Below, one piece after another: positions 1-12,400 of a stretch of DNA of 64,000 bases (position 1 is its first letter; each line of letters opens with the position of its first letter). The notes under the pieces were generated by a model. The model saw nothing but the letters and a program-made list of their open reading frames with translations. It had not been told where the DNA came from and did no database searches. The position numbers were made by a program, and so were the translations under genes. The DNA is from Dryas octopetala (lineage: Eukaryota; Streptophyta; Magnoliopsida; Rosales; Rosaceae), in the NCBI GenBank assembly GCA_963921425.1, contig OY992832.1:6262001-6326000 (forward strand). The letters are read 5' to 3'.

Positions 1-2418
1 ATATATTTCAGGAATACCAGCACCAGGCTTGTATTCTGCACGTTGTTCAATTGTCACCTTTACGCAGGCAGTACGAACATCACCTTCGATAAACCCTCTA
101 AACTTCAGATTCAGAGTTTGGGTTTCGGAAACATACCCAGCAACAAGAGGAGCAACCTTCAGGAAAGTCAAAAGAAGGCGGATAGGCTCACTTTTGAAAT
201 GTAACATGCATGGATGGCTTGAACTGGAAAGGGTTTTACCATCGACAGACAGGAACTCTACCCTGACCTACATAAACAAAATGAATTAGTCAAACATTGA
301 TCAATATGAAAATGAAAGCAATGAGAATTATGATAGCAAAAATTGTAACTGGTATAGAATCCAATGCAATAGATAACAAAAATAAAGGGGAGTGGAGAGA
401 GGGAGGGGGGGGGGGGGGGAGAGAGAGAGAGAGAGAGAACCATACAAAAAGGATAAAGCTTGAAGGAAATAGAACTCCCCCTCCCTGTATCGTGCTTTCA
501 GATTCCTAGATCTTTAAGTTTTTTGGTATCCAATTACATGGCAAAATGTAGAATTAACTAGTTTCTGAGAATCAGGGTTAACAGTGGATCTAAGAGTGTC
601 AATGGTAAAAGACTAAAATGAAAATCAAAATTCATCTTTTGCTCATTATTTGTGTTTCTGTTAACAAGTGGCTTGGGATCACACCATCCAGTTGAAATGT
701 CGCAATATGAAGTTAATCTGCAGTAATCTCATCCAAATTTCTTATGTACTTGTCAGTGCAACTTCTTGCCAATCTTACTAAATGCAGAATCAAAAAGATA
801 TTTAACTTGGACACTTGCTCTTGTTGATCAATTGCAAATCAGAAGTGAACAGGCGGAAAAGAATATACTAGCTCATTTCTGTCCCATTGTGTCAACAACT
901 CAACTCTCTTGGTTCCCCTGTGCCAACAAAATATTTCATGATGATGGTAACTGAAAGACTTACTAATGACTTTTCATCTGACACATTTTTCTGAGGTGCA
1001 TATGCGGATATGCCTTCTAAAATCAAGTAATGACATATAAATTAGGTGCATCTTTGTGAGGGGAGAGGCAAGGAGAGAACTACTAACATGACAGACCTTT
1101 GTACATAATGCTACTTGGAAGCTAAAGAATCCCATCAACAAAACAAAAATTCATATACACCATTACTATGTTGATCACTTAATACCAGTCCATGATTAAT
1201 TTATGTAAAAGAAAAACGAAACTCTATCATGAAACGGAAAACTTCAAACAAACTACAAGAATCAGGCTAGAAGTCTGAAACAACAGATAGAAATTCACAT
1301 TTATTGAATCAAACAAATACCTGAAAGACCCCAAGATTCCTGTTGTACTCTGATTCTGGCAATATGAATGAAACAGTGGCTGCCAATTTGTGACCAGGAG
1401 GTATAGCCCGAAACCCCAAACTCCCCCCAACCTGATACTTTTCTCTACAATCCGCACCACAAATGGCACCAGCACACGACATTACCGGCACATAGGCAAC
1501 TGGACTGTGCTTAGTGTAATCAAAGTTCAACATCTCCTTCATTTGCAGCGGCTCGGCCACAAGGTACCTCATCAAAACTCCACTAAACACAAGCGACGAG
1601 ACCAAGAGACCACACAAAACGAAACCAACATAAAACGACCAAAGCAAACCCCAGCCACACCGCAATGCCACCTTCCAAACCGAGTTCTGGTCCTTCAACC
1701 AGTCATGAACCAGAGGATTAACACACCCACTAGCCAAATTGAATAAATTCAACATCTTTGCGATCAAATACTCTCTGCCCCGACGCATAATTTGAAAGGG
1801 GTCCATGACAAACATGTACGAATTGTATAAAACCAATACGGGAAATGTGAAAATGCTAAGGAAAAAGCTAATTTGAAGCCCAATTGCCTTGATTATCAAT
1901 CCTGCTATAAATACAAGAAGATTAAACGACGAGTCACCGAGCTCTGCGGCCGAGTCGGCCGAGTCACCAGCTCGGTCATCATTAGCGGCGGTGGTTACAG
2001 TCGAACCTTCATTGTTCTGGTCACTCGGAACTTGTACTGAGCTGACTCCGTCCCGAGTCGACTCGGATTCCTTCAAATTCCGGTGAAGCTTATACTTTCT
2101 GCCTCTGAAACTGGGCCTCGTGTCGTTGATTGAGCCGTTGATCGAGTCAATTTTGGAGGTGAGAGAGGACTCCAAGGCGGAAGTGTTGGAGTCTTCGCCG
2201 GCAATTCCTCGGCGGGACGGCCGGCGACGGAGGTGGGTGGCCTGAGAGGGCTTGGGGTCGGGGTGAGAGAGTGTGGAGGATGATGACGTGGATTGATCTG
2301 GTGGGTCGGTGAAGTCGTCGAGGGCGTCGAAGAAAACGTCGTCGAGGGCATCGAAGAAAACGTCGTCGTCGTCGTCGTCGTCTTCGTTGTTTGGGGTGGG
2401 AGGTTCTGTAACTTCCAT
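1..2418 (-). CDS. Seipin (SEIPIN2/3-type), 5' part, runs off left edge
   Basis: Two minus-strand exons are visible: exon 1 at 2418-1321 (residues 1-366) and exon 2 at 267-1 (367-455), in frame through an intron with GT at 1320-1319 and AG at 269-268. The joined protein reads VFQ-VRVEFLS and continues to the conserved seipin stretch EQRAEYKPGAGIPEIY at the edge. The N-terminus is acidic and disordered (Asp run 13-19, tandem VFFDALDD at 20-35). Hydrophobic segments lie near 166-205 and 252-288, followed by the start of the ER-lumenal beta-sandwich domain. Seipins are ER membrane scaffolds at ER-lipid droplet junctions. The long N-terminal extension matches plant SEIPIN2/3 rather than SEIPIN1. 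Plant members are about 500 residues, so only the C-terminal end, including the last membrane helix, is missing. ATG 2418 is the first Met of the open frame. Confidence 0.92.
391..439. repeat. G-run plus (GA)n microsatellite in seipin intron
   Basis: A homopurine tract within the seipin intron (268-1320): G-rich from about 399, a pure G run near 405-419, then (GA)9. On the minus-strand transcript it is pyrimidine-rich (CT/C). The rest of the 1.05-kb intron shows nothing recognisable. Confidence 0.85.
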
Positions 2419-2787
2419 CGGTGATGTTGCGTGCGGTTGGAGTTTGGAGTATCAGCTGTGGCTTTCTTACATTTGATATCTGAAATCTCAATAGAGAAAT
2501 GCAATGTGAACAAAACGGTTCGTTTCAGCTTAGTACAAAATTAACTAGTTTGTACAGTTCCTAAACTCCCACCAAAACAAGTTTAGTTTAGTTCTTGTTT
2601 ACTGAGTTTTTGTGGGGTGAAATATAATTTTCTACTAATTTTTTCTATGTCGTATAATCGTATTTAAATGTATTTATATTCAAACGACCAGGTAGATTTT
2701 ATTGAGAAATTCTTTAAATAAGTCTTTGGGGAGCTTATTCTAAATTCTAGTTTGAATGAAATAATTTATCTTTTAAATTTTTTATAC

Positions 2788-2820
<33 letters not shown>

Positions 2821-4056
2821 TAAATATCATTAAGACGTTTAATTGTGACAAGATAAATATACAAATAAATATTAAAATTATCAAAATTAAATCAAATAGT
2901 TAGTGATATTTGATTTGTCTAATTTATTTTAAAGATGATTTTTTAATGGGCCTTAAAAATTACTAAACTGCAATGCAGAATGGACCTCACAAAATTTATT
3001 TTTAGTAAATTTATTTAAGAGATTCCTTAATAAACTATTTCAAATAAAAATGGCCGCAAATTAGACGTCTTTTGTGTATAATCGAAACATCACGTGTTAC
3101 CAATTTTCTCAAATTATAAAATGTGTACAATTTTAAGAATATTACTTATGATTTAGAATTTTAGATATTAATAATTATAGATAATTAGGTTTGGGTCCTT
3201 TAGAAAAACAATTTTTAGATGAAGACCGATGGTGTTTTAGAATTTATAAGAAAATTATTTTAATTCATAATAAAATCCTTTAATTTAGAAGATTTTTTTT
3301 TAATTCATAATAAAGTTTTTTTTAATTCATAATAAAGTCCTCCCTCGATTTGAAGGATATTTTCCCTTCTACGGTGTAGAGTGGGTTTTGTACAGGCTGC
3401 ATATTAGATTTTAACTCTAGAATTTTAGACGGAGCCCAAAATTTCAGAGTTAAAACTAATATAAAACTGTCAAAGAAAAAAATAAAATAACTTGATTAAA
3501 AATATTAAATTATTACCGATTTTAGTCTAAGAAAAATTTATAAAATTGACTAAACTATAAATCTCCCTAATAATTATATACGTATTATAATTTAAATGAA
3601 TTGATTACACCGTCACGTATTATTACGATTCATAAAAAAATTCCTCCCAAGTTAAACCAATTTAATTTTGTCTTCTAGAATTCTAATGGTAATACTTATA
3701 AATAAAATAAAATATATTTTTTTTGTTTGCTAGAGAAGAGAAATGTAGCCATGTAGGATTGATGAGGCTTTGTTAGTTTGTTTAGTCCCCCAACGGAACG
3801 GCCCAAGGATATCAACGAGCCCAAAGTCCTACGGACCTTCTTTTCCTACATGAACAGTGAACTGACGACACGTGTCATAATGTCCACAAGATTCTATTCC
3901 TGGTCCAACATGGAAATAGGAATTTGGAAATAATAAATAAAGAAATAACAAACCGCCTTCAGGTCGCGTTGTTTTTAAGTCCTAAATCAAACCGCCTTAC
4001 TCAAATATAAATAATCTTGATGCCACATTGCCGCGTTTTAGATTTCAATTTTGTTG
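2419..4056. other. Intergenic, seipin upstream region
   Basis: AT-rich and without a supportable gene. It should contain the seipin promoter and 5' UTR just above 2418. It holds a (TAA)n microsatellite at 2789-2818 and three near-copies of a ttttaattcataataaa unit at about 3263-3345. A perfect palindrome GACACGTGTC with a CACGTG G-box core lies at 3867-3876. The G-box could serve either strand and is only a candidate. Confidence 0.6.
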
Positions 4057-4377
4057 TTGGTGCTTTTAGGGGCTAGAATTAGGATTAGGGTTTGGCTGGT
4101 TGGCTGGTGATGGCTGTCAACTGCTATAGCGAGAAGGTGAGTTGAAGGTGTCTCGCGCTAGAATTCTAGGCTGGCCATGGGATTTGGCGATCAGGTTTAG
4201 TTTTTTTTTTTTTTGATGTTTTCGTTGAGGTTTTCAGATCGTGTTGTTTCAATTCGATTTCTTGGTTCGGTTTGGTGCTCTGCGTTCTTGATTTCGATTT
4301 GGTGCTTTTAGGGTTAGGGTTTGGCGGGTTTGCTGGTGATGGCTGCCCTGCCAACGGTTATAGCGGGAAGCAGGGAG
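4057..4377. repeat. Imperfect direct repeat, about 75 bp, two copies
   Basis: Copies at about 4057-4137 and 4297-4377 share ggtgcttttagg, agggtttgg and ctggtgatggctg in the same order, about 240 bp apart. The second copy has a few small indels. They directly abut the broken seipin copy and may be 5' UTR-like sequence duplicated locally. No reading frame in them is convincing. Confidence 0.6.
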
Positions 4378-4379
4378 AG

Positions 4380-4753
4380 TGACGATTTTGACCAGGAGGG
4401 AGGAGACAACACAGAAGCGAACGAACGAAACAAACCCTAAAATTAATGACCAAAAAAAATCGCACCCAGCCCACATCGCAATGCCACGAATTTGGAAGGG
4501 GTCGATGACAAGAATGCAACAATGGTATAAAATCAGTGTTAAAAGTAAAATTGCTAATGAATGAGTTAATTTGGATCCAAGTTCCTTAATTACTAATCCT
4601 GCTATAAATATTCTAACAAGGTTCAACGAACAAGAGTCACCAAGTTCTGCTGCGGCCGCGTCCGCCGAGTTTCCAGCTCGGTCATCTTTCGCGGTGGTCC
4701 TTTGAATCGAACCTGAGTCGACTCGCTTTCCTTCAAATTCCGGTGAAGTTTAG
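4380..4753 (-). pseudogene. Partial, broken seipin copy
   Basis: The minus strand matches part of the intact seipin exon 1 (about 1500-2090). DNA at 4627-4753 aligns with the segment encoding KLHRN..DDRAGDSA..AELGDS, and 4380-4626 reads FIAGLVIKELG.., IDPFQI, then FFWSLILGFV..VSSLLV. Compared with the intact gene, about 45 codons between DPFQI and the second hydrophobic segment are missing. No acidic N-terminus or lumenal domain follows and the N-terminal section is in another frame. It is therefore a truncated, internally deleted duplicate lying upstream of the parent gene in the same orientation. It is probably not translated into a working seipin. Confidence 0.85.
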
Positions 4754-6473
4754 GCCCCGTTTGGTACTCTATTTAAATTCTCTGAAACTGATATACTGAT
4801 TCGGAATACCAATATACCATCCAACTGATAAAAGCATGAAAAAACTAATTTTTGCACTTCTTTTTTTTTTTCAGAGAAGCTTGACAGAGGCAGTAGTTTT
4901 TAAATTTGATGGTATTATACAGTTATACTATAATAAAGAGGACACAGTCAATTCAATTATATGTGTTGGGCAGCCCACGTGTCTGACTAAACCTCGAAGA
5001 GGACTGAAGCAAGGTGCGTCGGCCTCCCATTAAACAGCTTTGACATACTAATTGGATTGAACCTTAAGCAATATGTTCAATGGGTCAAGTTATTTGGTTC
5101 ACGCATGTATGTGCCTGAAATAACTCAAGTCAAACATGAAACAACTCAAATCAAACATGATGAAGTCTAAAAAATATTAATGAAATGCTAAGTTGGCATG
5201 TTTTTATTGCAACAATCCATCTTTAATGGACATTAAAAAAGTCTATAACAGTGTAAAAAAATAGTCTTAAGTAGTCTTTGTTTGTTTAAGTTTTGCTTCG
5301 GTGGGATTCAAAGAATAGTAGTGGGTTTTGTTCATTACTACTGCCGAAGAAAACTACGGCAGCCCCTATGTATTATTGGTTTAAGAACAAAAAAGTGAAG
5401 ATGCTTAGTCTAAAAGCCTACTTAAAGCATCAAGCATGTTTGCTTCGTCAAAAATAAAGTAGTTAATCTAAAAGCATCGCACAAGAACGTGGATATTTTG
5501 AAAATTGGTTAATAACTTAATCATCACTTTTTTTTTTCTTATTAATTATTCACAAAAGTGCCATATTGAATACAAGTGTATCTTATCTTATGATATTTTT
5601 TATATTTTTATATTTTCAATTGAGCTTAGTAATGTAAATTGCTCAGTGTCTATACATATGTTTATTGTTTGTATAATCTGAAATGTTACTGATCCTAACA
5701 TTTGGTGACACGACCTTAATCCGAACCCTCCATCATCCTTGCCCATTTTCTTGACTGCTATTGATTTTAACACATGGCCAATTACAGCAGTGACACTAAG
5801 ACGGTGATCTTCTAAGATAACAATCAATGTTGAAATTTCAAGAAACATCATCGGAAACTTCCACTTCCATCACACACCCACATCCAAGAATAAAAATATC
5901 AAAAATTACTTAAATATTGGTGTTGAAATTTACGGATATTCGACGAATATATCAATTTTGATAAATATTAATGTAAAAAAAGTTAAGTTACATTTTATTT
6001 TTTTGTTGGTTTATTGTTGATTAATTAAGATTAGTAGATGAGTTTTAATCTAATTAGAGCTTGATTTGGTTTGATTTCATTTTTTTTTTATTTTGAAATT
6101 TTTTATACAATTTTGCCGATATGTTATCGATATTAACAATATTTTGTTGATATATATTAATATTTTATTGATATATACAGATATTCTGTAGATATATATT
6201 GATATTTTATCGTAGTATATAGAATTTAGGGTATATATCAATATTTTTTCAACATATATCAATAGTTTATTGAAATATACCAATATCTCGGATGAAATTA
6301 CGGATATATATCTTGGATATTTTCATCCATGCCCACATCCATCATGTCCTCTTAACTTCCATAGATTGCTGTTATTCCTCTATGTGTTACTGCACCTTGC
6401 ATGTTCTCCGATTCTCACATTCTTAGTTACCACTGCATAAACCCAATTACTCACCATTTCCTAATTCTTGATC
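4754..6473. other. Intergenic, upstream of RLK gene A
   Basis: No gene is supportable. At 4753 a transposon-like end (gccccgtttggtactc) abuts the seipin fragment, but I could not find a matching partner end. A short hairpin CTGCCG-N10-CGGCAG occurs at 5342-5363. The last 140 bp before ATG 6474 should contain the 5' UTR of gene A. Confidence 0.5.
5936..6335. repeat. AT-rich degenerate gatatat-type repeat
   Basis: Roughly 25-30 bp periodic units built on gatatatattgatattttat, in both orientations, flanked by acggatat motifs at about 5933 and 6299. It looks like an old MITE or satellite fragment. Clear inverted termini and a TSD are not visible. Confidence 0.5.
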
Positions 6474-9400
6474 ATGCTGGCTGGTAACCCCTTTGTTTGC
6501 TTCATTATTGCATTTAGTTGCTTCAAACTGCTGGGACTTGCTGAGTCTAAGGTGCCCCAAGAGGAAGGTGAGTACTACAGTCTTTCTACTGTAGACCATC
6601 CCTGTTTGGTCTGTGAGAAAACGTTGAACAGAAACATAATCTTTATCTTAGTACATGCTAGGACTCATCAAAGTTGCTTGGATTAGTTGGCCTGATATCT
6701 TCATTTTCATAATAAGAATGGGTAGTTTTCTTTTATCAATTTTCTATACTTCTTGGAAACCGAACAGAAATTTGTGGGATTTTGCATTTAAAGTCCATGA
6801 CTCATGAATATAAGCTCTTCATTGTTGCATCTAATTCTGGAGCTTAAATGTTACACTGAGTTTCACTATAAAATATTCAAATAAATCTTGTATTACACAA
6901 AGACTGTCTGAAAATTGGGCTTCATTGGTATTATTGCAGTCCTGCCATTAAATGTTGATATGCTAATTTCATTTTATATTGATTCCCTATATGATGCTGA
7001 TTTTATCTGATTATGGATGCCTTTTAGTTGATGCTCTCCAACAAATTACTACCACATTGGGCGCAATATATTGGAAGTTCAATGCTGAATCTTGCCAAAT
7101 TGAAATGGTTGGTCTAACAGAGGAGCCACCAAAGGGATCTGAGAGCAGAACTAATTGTGAATGCCTCTTTGAGAACAACACTGTTTGTCATGTTGTAAAA
7201 ATGTATGATTATTAACTTAGTTTTACATTGATTTTGCTATTAGATAGTCATTACATGCCACTTCCTTGAATCCTGGTAGCATTTGCCCGTTGTTTATACT
7301 TGAATTTTTTGTTTAATGTTTTATAGAATTCTCAAGGGTTACAGTTTACCTGGTTTGCTTCCACCTGAACTGGTCAAGCTTCCTTACCTCCAAGAAATGT
7401 AGGATCTATCAAATTTGATTTCCTTGATGCTCAAGATTTGGATGGTATATTTGTTTATTCATTAAATAAATTAACATTTCCTTGTAGTGATTTAGCTTAC
7501 AACTACCTCAATGGTACAATACCACAGGAATGGGCTTCAATGAAATTAACTTCTATGTGAGCCTTGTGAATTTATTTGATAAAGTTTTAGTTTAGTAGCT
7601 AAGTTTGTATTTATTAGGGATTTTTCTGCAGCTCTGTTCTCGTGAATCGCTTATCAGGGGAAATTCCAAAGGAGTTGGGAAATATAACCACTCTCACATA
7701 CCTGTATGTATTAAAATTTGGTTTATTCCAATTTTTTAGGACTTGGACAATGCATTGTGATTATTTTGAAACCATTCTAGGAGGGTCTCTATTTTCCATG
7801 TTACATGTCTTACTATTTTGACCTCAACAGCGTATGTTCTCATCTGTTATGGGGTGACCATATGCATAATTTTTTCCTAGCCAGTTGGAATTTTTGGAAG
7901 AGTGTTTCTATTTAACTCATTTTGTGGCAAGAGAGAACAATACAGTTCTATAGATGAACAAAATATACATATGATATGATAATGACTATTGTCATCATCA
8001 TTATCATCTTTTTTTTTTCTTTTATAAATCAGGAGCCTTGAAGCGAACCAATTTTCTGGTATCCTTCCTGCTGAGCTTGGGTCTTTGGTGAATTTGCAGA
8101 CTTTGTATGTCATCTAATCTTCTTTCTTCACATTTCTGTAAAGGATTACAGAACCTGTTGTGCTGATAGTTCCTTGCTGCATGTTGCAAATATAGGATAC
8201 TTTCATCCAATCTGCTGACTGGAAACTTGCCAGAGACATTTGTTGGGCTAAGAAAATTAGAAGATTTGTAAGCTTCAATCAAATTTTTTGCTCTTTTTAA
8301 CATATATGTTGATTCTTGTGTCTCATCAACAAAATTCAAATGCACAATGCAGCCGAATAAATGATAACAACTTCAATGGAACAATCCCTGCTTGGATGCA
8401 GAATTGGAAACAACTCAGAAGATTGTAATAATCTTATCACTTTGTAAATAATTTGTTTTCATTGCCTTTTGAATTTTAAGAGTCTAATATGCATATATAT
8501 TAATTGTTTGTTTTCTCAAAACTTGTCTTACTGAAGGGAAATGCATTCAAGTGGACTGGAGGGACCAATTCCATCAAATTTTTCTCTTTTGTATAATTTA
8601 AATGAGTTGTGAGTAATTTGGTTCCTCATTCTGTTAAGTAATATTTTATGATGATTCTTTCATTTATATATTGATTAATAGTTTTAAGCATCCTGGCATA
8701 TCCTTTTACAGGAGGATTAGTGACATAGATGGGCCAAATCAGGAATTTCCTTTGCTGAGAAATATGACCGGCATAGTTAGATTGTATGTTGAGTTCTTAA
8801 TCATTAAATACTTTAAGTGTCTCATATGCATGTGTATACACGTGCACACACACATGCTCATGATCTCCAATTCACTGCAGAGCACAAAGGTCCATTAACA
8901 TTGATTGTTACATCAAAATCCAATGGTTGACGTTTCTTCAAAGAAGAAAAGTATTTTATTAGGATTTAAGTATTAGCCATTGAATTTTGATCCAACAGTT
9001 GGTGAGCTTGAATTTTGTGCTCACCGTTGAGCTGGAGATCAAAATTGCGTCTACATATATTTTCCTCTTCCAAACACATATCTGCTGTTTTTCTTTCTTT
9101 GCTATAGCTATACATATGTGCTCATTGTTGATGGTTTATTAATTTTATTTAATTCCAGGGTTTTAAGAAATTGTAACATTCTTGGAGAGATCCCTGCTTA
9201 TATCTGGTCCATGGAGAACCTGGGAATGCTGTAAGTAATTAAACTTGAATAAACTTTTTGGTATTCTAGTCACCCCAAACAGACACACACAAATATGTGT
9301 CTATGAATGTACAATTTTGAAACAGTATATGTGTAATGGTCTTCTACTCTACTGATGGAACGAGCTATCTGCCCAATAAACTTTCATACAAAAAAAATCT

Positions 9401-12400
9401 GATATAGTGATATGGACTCATTGGATAACTGTAGCATCGACTAGTTTATGAGCACCTTGCACTGGAGGAAGAATGTGTGTCAAGTGCAAACACATAATTC
9501 ATTTTTTTCACACAAAATCGCAGTAAATCGTTCTTGGATGAAAATTACCATTTATTTTATTTATCCAATATATTTGGTTAATGAAATTTGTATTAGGATG
9601 GAAATTAATTGATTGTTGTTATGTGATTCTGATAGAGATGTCAGTTTTAACAAGTTAGTAGGTGAACTTTCATCCACAATTGCCGCTGAGCGTCTGAAAT
9701 TTTTGTAAGTACGAAGTTTTAAATTGTTTATATTTTCAGTTTCTATAGCCGAAAACTATTAGTTGATTTTCAAATTCTGGATAAACTCGTCATAGTTGTT
9801 TCTGGATTAAAGATGTGACAAAATTGATATTAGCATGCACGAACCTTTGTGCATATGTGTGCTAAAAAATGGACATATACACAAATTGAACAGTTTTTCA
9901 TCTTAAAAACTTACTCTTTGGCCTAGAACCATGTCTTAGAAGTGGAACCTAAATTTATGAAGTCAATATCTTTCTTGATCTATTAATGATGTTGTTGTTA
10001 ATTTGGCTCGCATTTGAAGATTTCCTGGTTCATGGGGGATTTCCATGGTATTCTAGGATGAAGTTAGGAGTCCAAATAGGTGTTGGAAGGTTATTAATTC
10101 CTGGTGCGTTTTGGACTTCATTTTGGGCAAGTTTTGAGGTTTTCCTTGTGTATAAAGGAAACTTATTTCCTACTCTAAGTTAACTTTCTTCCTACTTTAT
10201 CTAGGATTGTAATATAAGGCCTATGGTTATAAATAGGACCTTAGGGGCTTAGAAAAACGTGAGAGAATCAGATTAGAGTGAGCAAGTCCTTAGGATTCTT
10301 GGGAGGCACACAATCTAGAATTGGTGAGATCAAGATTAGGTAATTAATCTTGGGTGAGAGATCTAGGGTTTTGGGAAACACTTTGTGAAAGGGTGTACAA
10401 GGGATTTGGGGATTGGGTTATGTGATTTAGTCCAATTGTAATCTTAATACTTATTATTCTCATAGTGAAGAACGGAGATCTCTCCCGGGGACGTAGGCAG
10501 GAATTTTGCCGAACCTCGTAACAAATCTCGGTGTGATTGTGTGTGCTTGTTGGTTTATTATTTTCTGTTTTCTTGGCTGTGTTTGTTATTTATCTTTCAT
10601 CGAATTATTGCTTGTACGCCGTGAAGGTGGGAATTAGGATTTAATTCTCAAACTACATCAACAAGTGGTATCAGAGCCAGGTTTCGTGTTCATCGATCGT
10701 GGTTCCGTGTTTATCGATCGAGGGTAGTTTGTCATGGCAGCGGGAAGTAGTGGTGTTTCATCTTTTAAGGTGGAGCAATTTGATGGAAGAGGTAACTTTA
10801 CTTTATGGCAAAAGAGAGTGAAGGATGTCCTAGTTTCGCAAGGCGTGGCACGCGCTTTGAAGGGAAAGGAAGAAGGAAAACCGGCAAAGATGACAGATGA
10901 TGACTGGGAAGACTTGGAGTGCAGGTGTGTGAGCACAATTCGGCTTTATATTGCTGATAATATTATCAACAATATAGATGAAGATTCTGCCCCGGAATTG
11001 TGGAAGAAACTAGAAAAGCTTTATTTAGCTCAGAAGTCTATGGCCACAAAGTTGAATCTGAAGCGGGACATATATAAGCTGAAGATGGAAGCGGGTGCAA
11101 ATCTCATGGATCATATGAACGTGTTCAAAGGACTGCTAAATCAACTCGAAAGAGTTGGGGTAAAGATTGAGGAAGAAGATCGAGCCCTCTTACTTCTAAC
11201 CTCACTTCCTGATACATATGACAACATAGTGGATATCTTCTTGTATGGTAAGGATACACTGAAGATGGAGGAGGTCGAGTCAACTCTCTTGTCTAGTGAA
11301 AGGAGAAAGAAAGTTGAGGATAAAGATTCCTTGTTTGTTGCTCATGGTCAAAGAGGAAGGCAAACTACCAAGGGTTCTAGTGATAGCAAGGCTAGATCAA
11401 AGGGTAGTGGTAAGGGCTGGCAGTGCTACAAGTGCAAAGAGTGGGGACACATAAAGAAGGACTGTCCGACTTGGAATAAGAAGGATGGTCATGGCTCTAC
11501 AGCGGTAGCAGACTATAATGAATCTGGAGAACTTCTCACAGTCTCTATAGGTAACACTTCTTCTCATGGTGATTGGATATTGGATTCGGGTTCTACTCAC
11601 CATATATGCTCTAGGAAAGAATATTTTGAAAAGTTTCAAGAATCAAAGGGAGGATCTTTCTCTTTGCCTGACGGGTCCAAAGTTGACGTCATGGGGGTTG
11701 GAACGGTGAAGATCAAGATGTTCAATGGGGTGGAGCATACTTTGGGTGGAGTCGCTTATGTCCCAAAGCTACAAAGGAATTTGATATCCTTGAGTAGGTT
11801 GGATTCCAAGGGCTACCTGGTTTTGATAGCAGGTGGAGTCATGAAAATTACTCATGGAAGCATGGTCCTAATGAAGGGAGAGAAGTGTGGTGGTTTATAT
11901 CGTTTGATAGGAACTCAAACCTCGATGGTTGGTTGGAAACGAAATGCACAAGAAATCAAGCGCTTGAGGAAGGTCTCGTTTGCGGGTACAGCAGAGACGG
12001 TTGTGACATGTTTCCAAGGTTCAAACGATGGTGAGAAAGGAGATCCTACTGGAGGAGGGGGTGAATCGAGGCCCCTCTTCGGTGCTAACCGGTAATTGGT
12101 TACACGATGCAGCTGCACATAGGTATTGGCCGTGCGAATCAAGGGTGGACCATAGTTTCTTGATTCGGGTTATGTGTAGTTGGTACAAGGTCAAGGCCAA
12201 TGGTATTTGGTGCAAGGTAATTTGCATGATATGCTCGCCAAGGTGGAGATTGTTGTTAATTTGGCTCGCATTTGAAGATTTCCTGGTTCATGGGGGATTT
12301 CCATGGTATTCTAGGATGAAGTTAGGAGTCCAAATAGGTGTTGGAAGGTTATTAATTCCTGGTGCGTTTTGGACTTCATTTTGGGCAAGTTTTGAGGTTT

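Noticed and set aside
2073..2513. Alternative frames over seipin exon 1 (Thr/Pro- and Arg-rich ORFs).
   Set aside because: These are frame shadows of the GC-rich seipin N-terminal coding sequence, which is confirmed by the spliced seipin domain.
4753..4780. gccccgtttggtactc looks like a transposon terminus.
   Set aside because: No inverted partner or TSD could be found downstream, so I did not call an element.
5342..5363. CTGCCG..CGGCAG hairpin as a regulatory RNA or terminator.
   Set aside because: A 6-bp stem in plant intergenic DNA is expected by chance; nothing supports a function.
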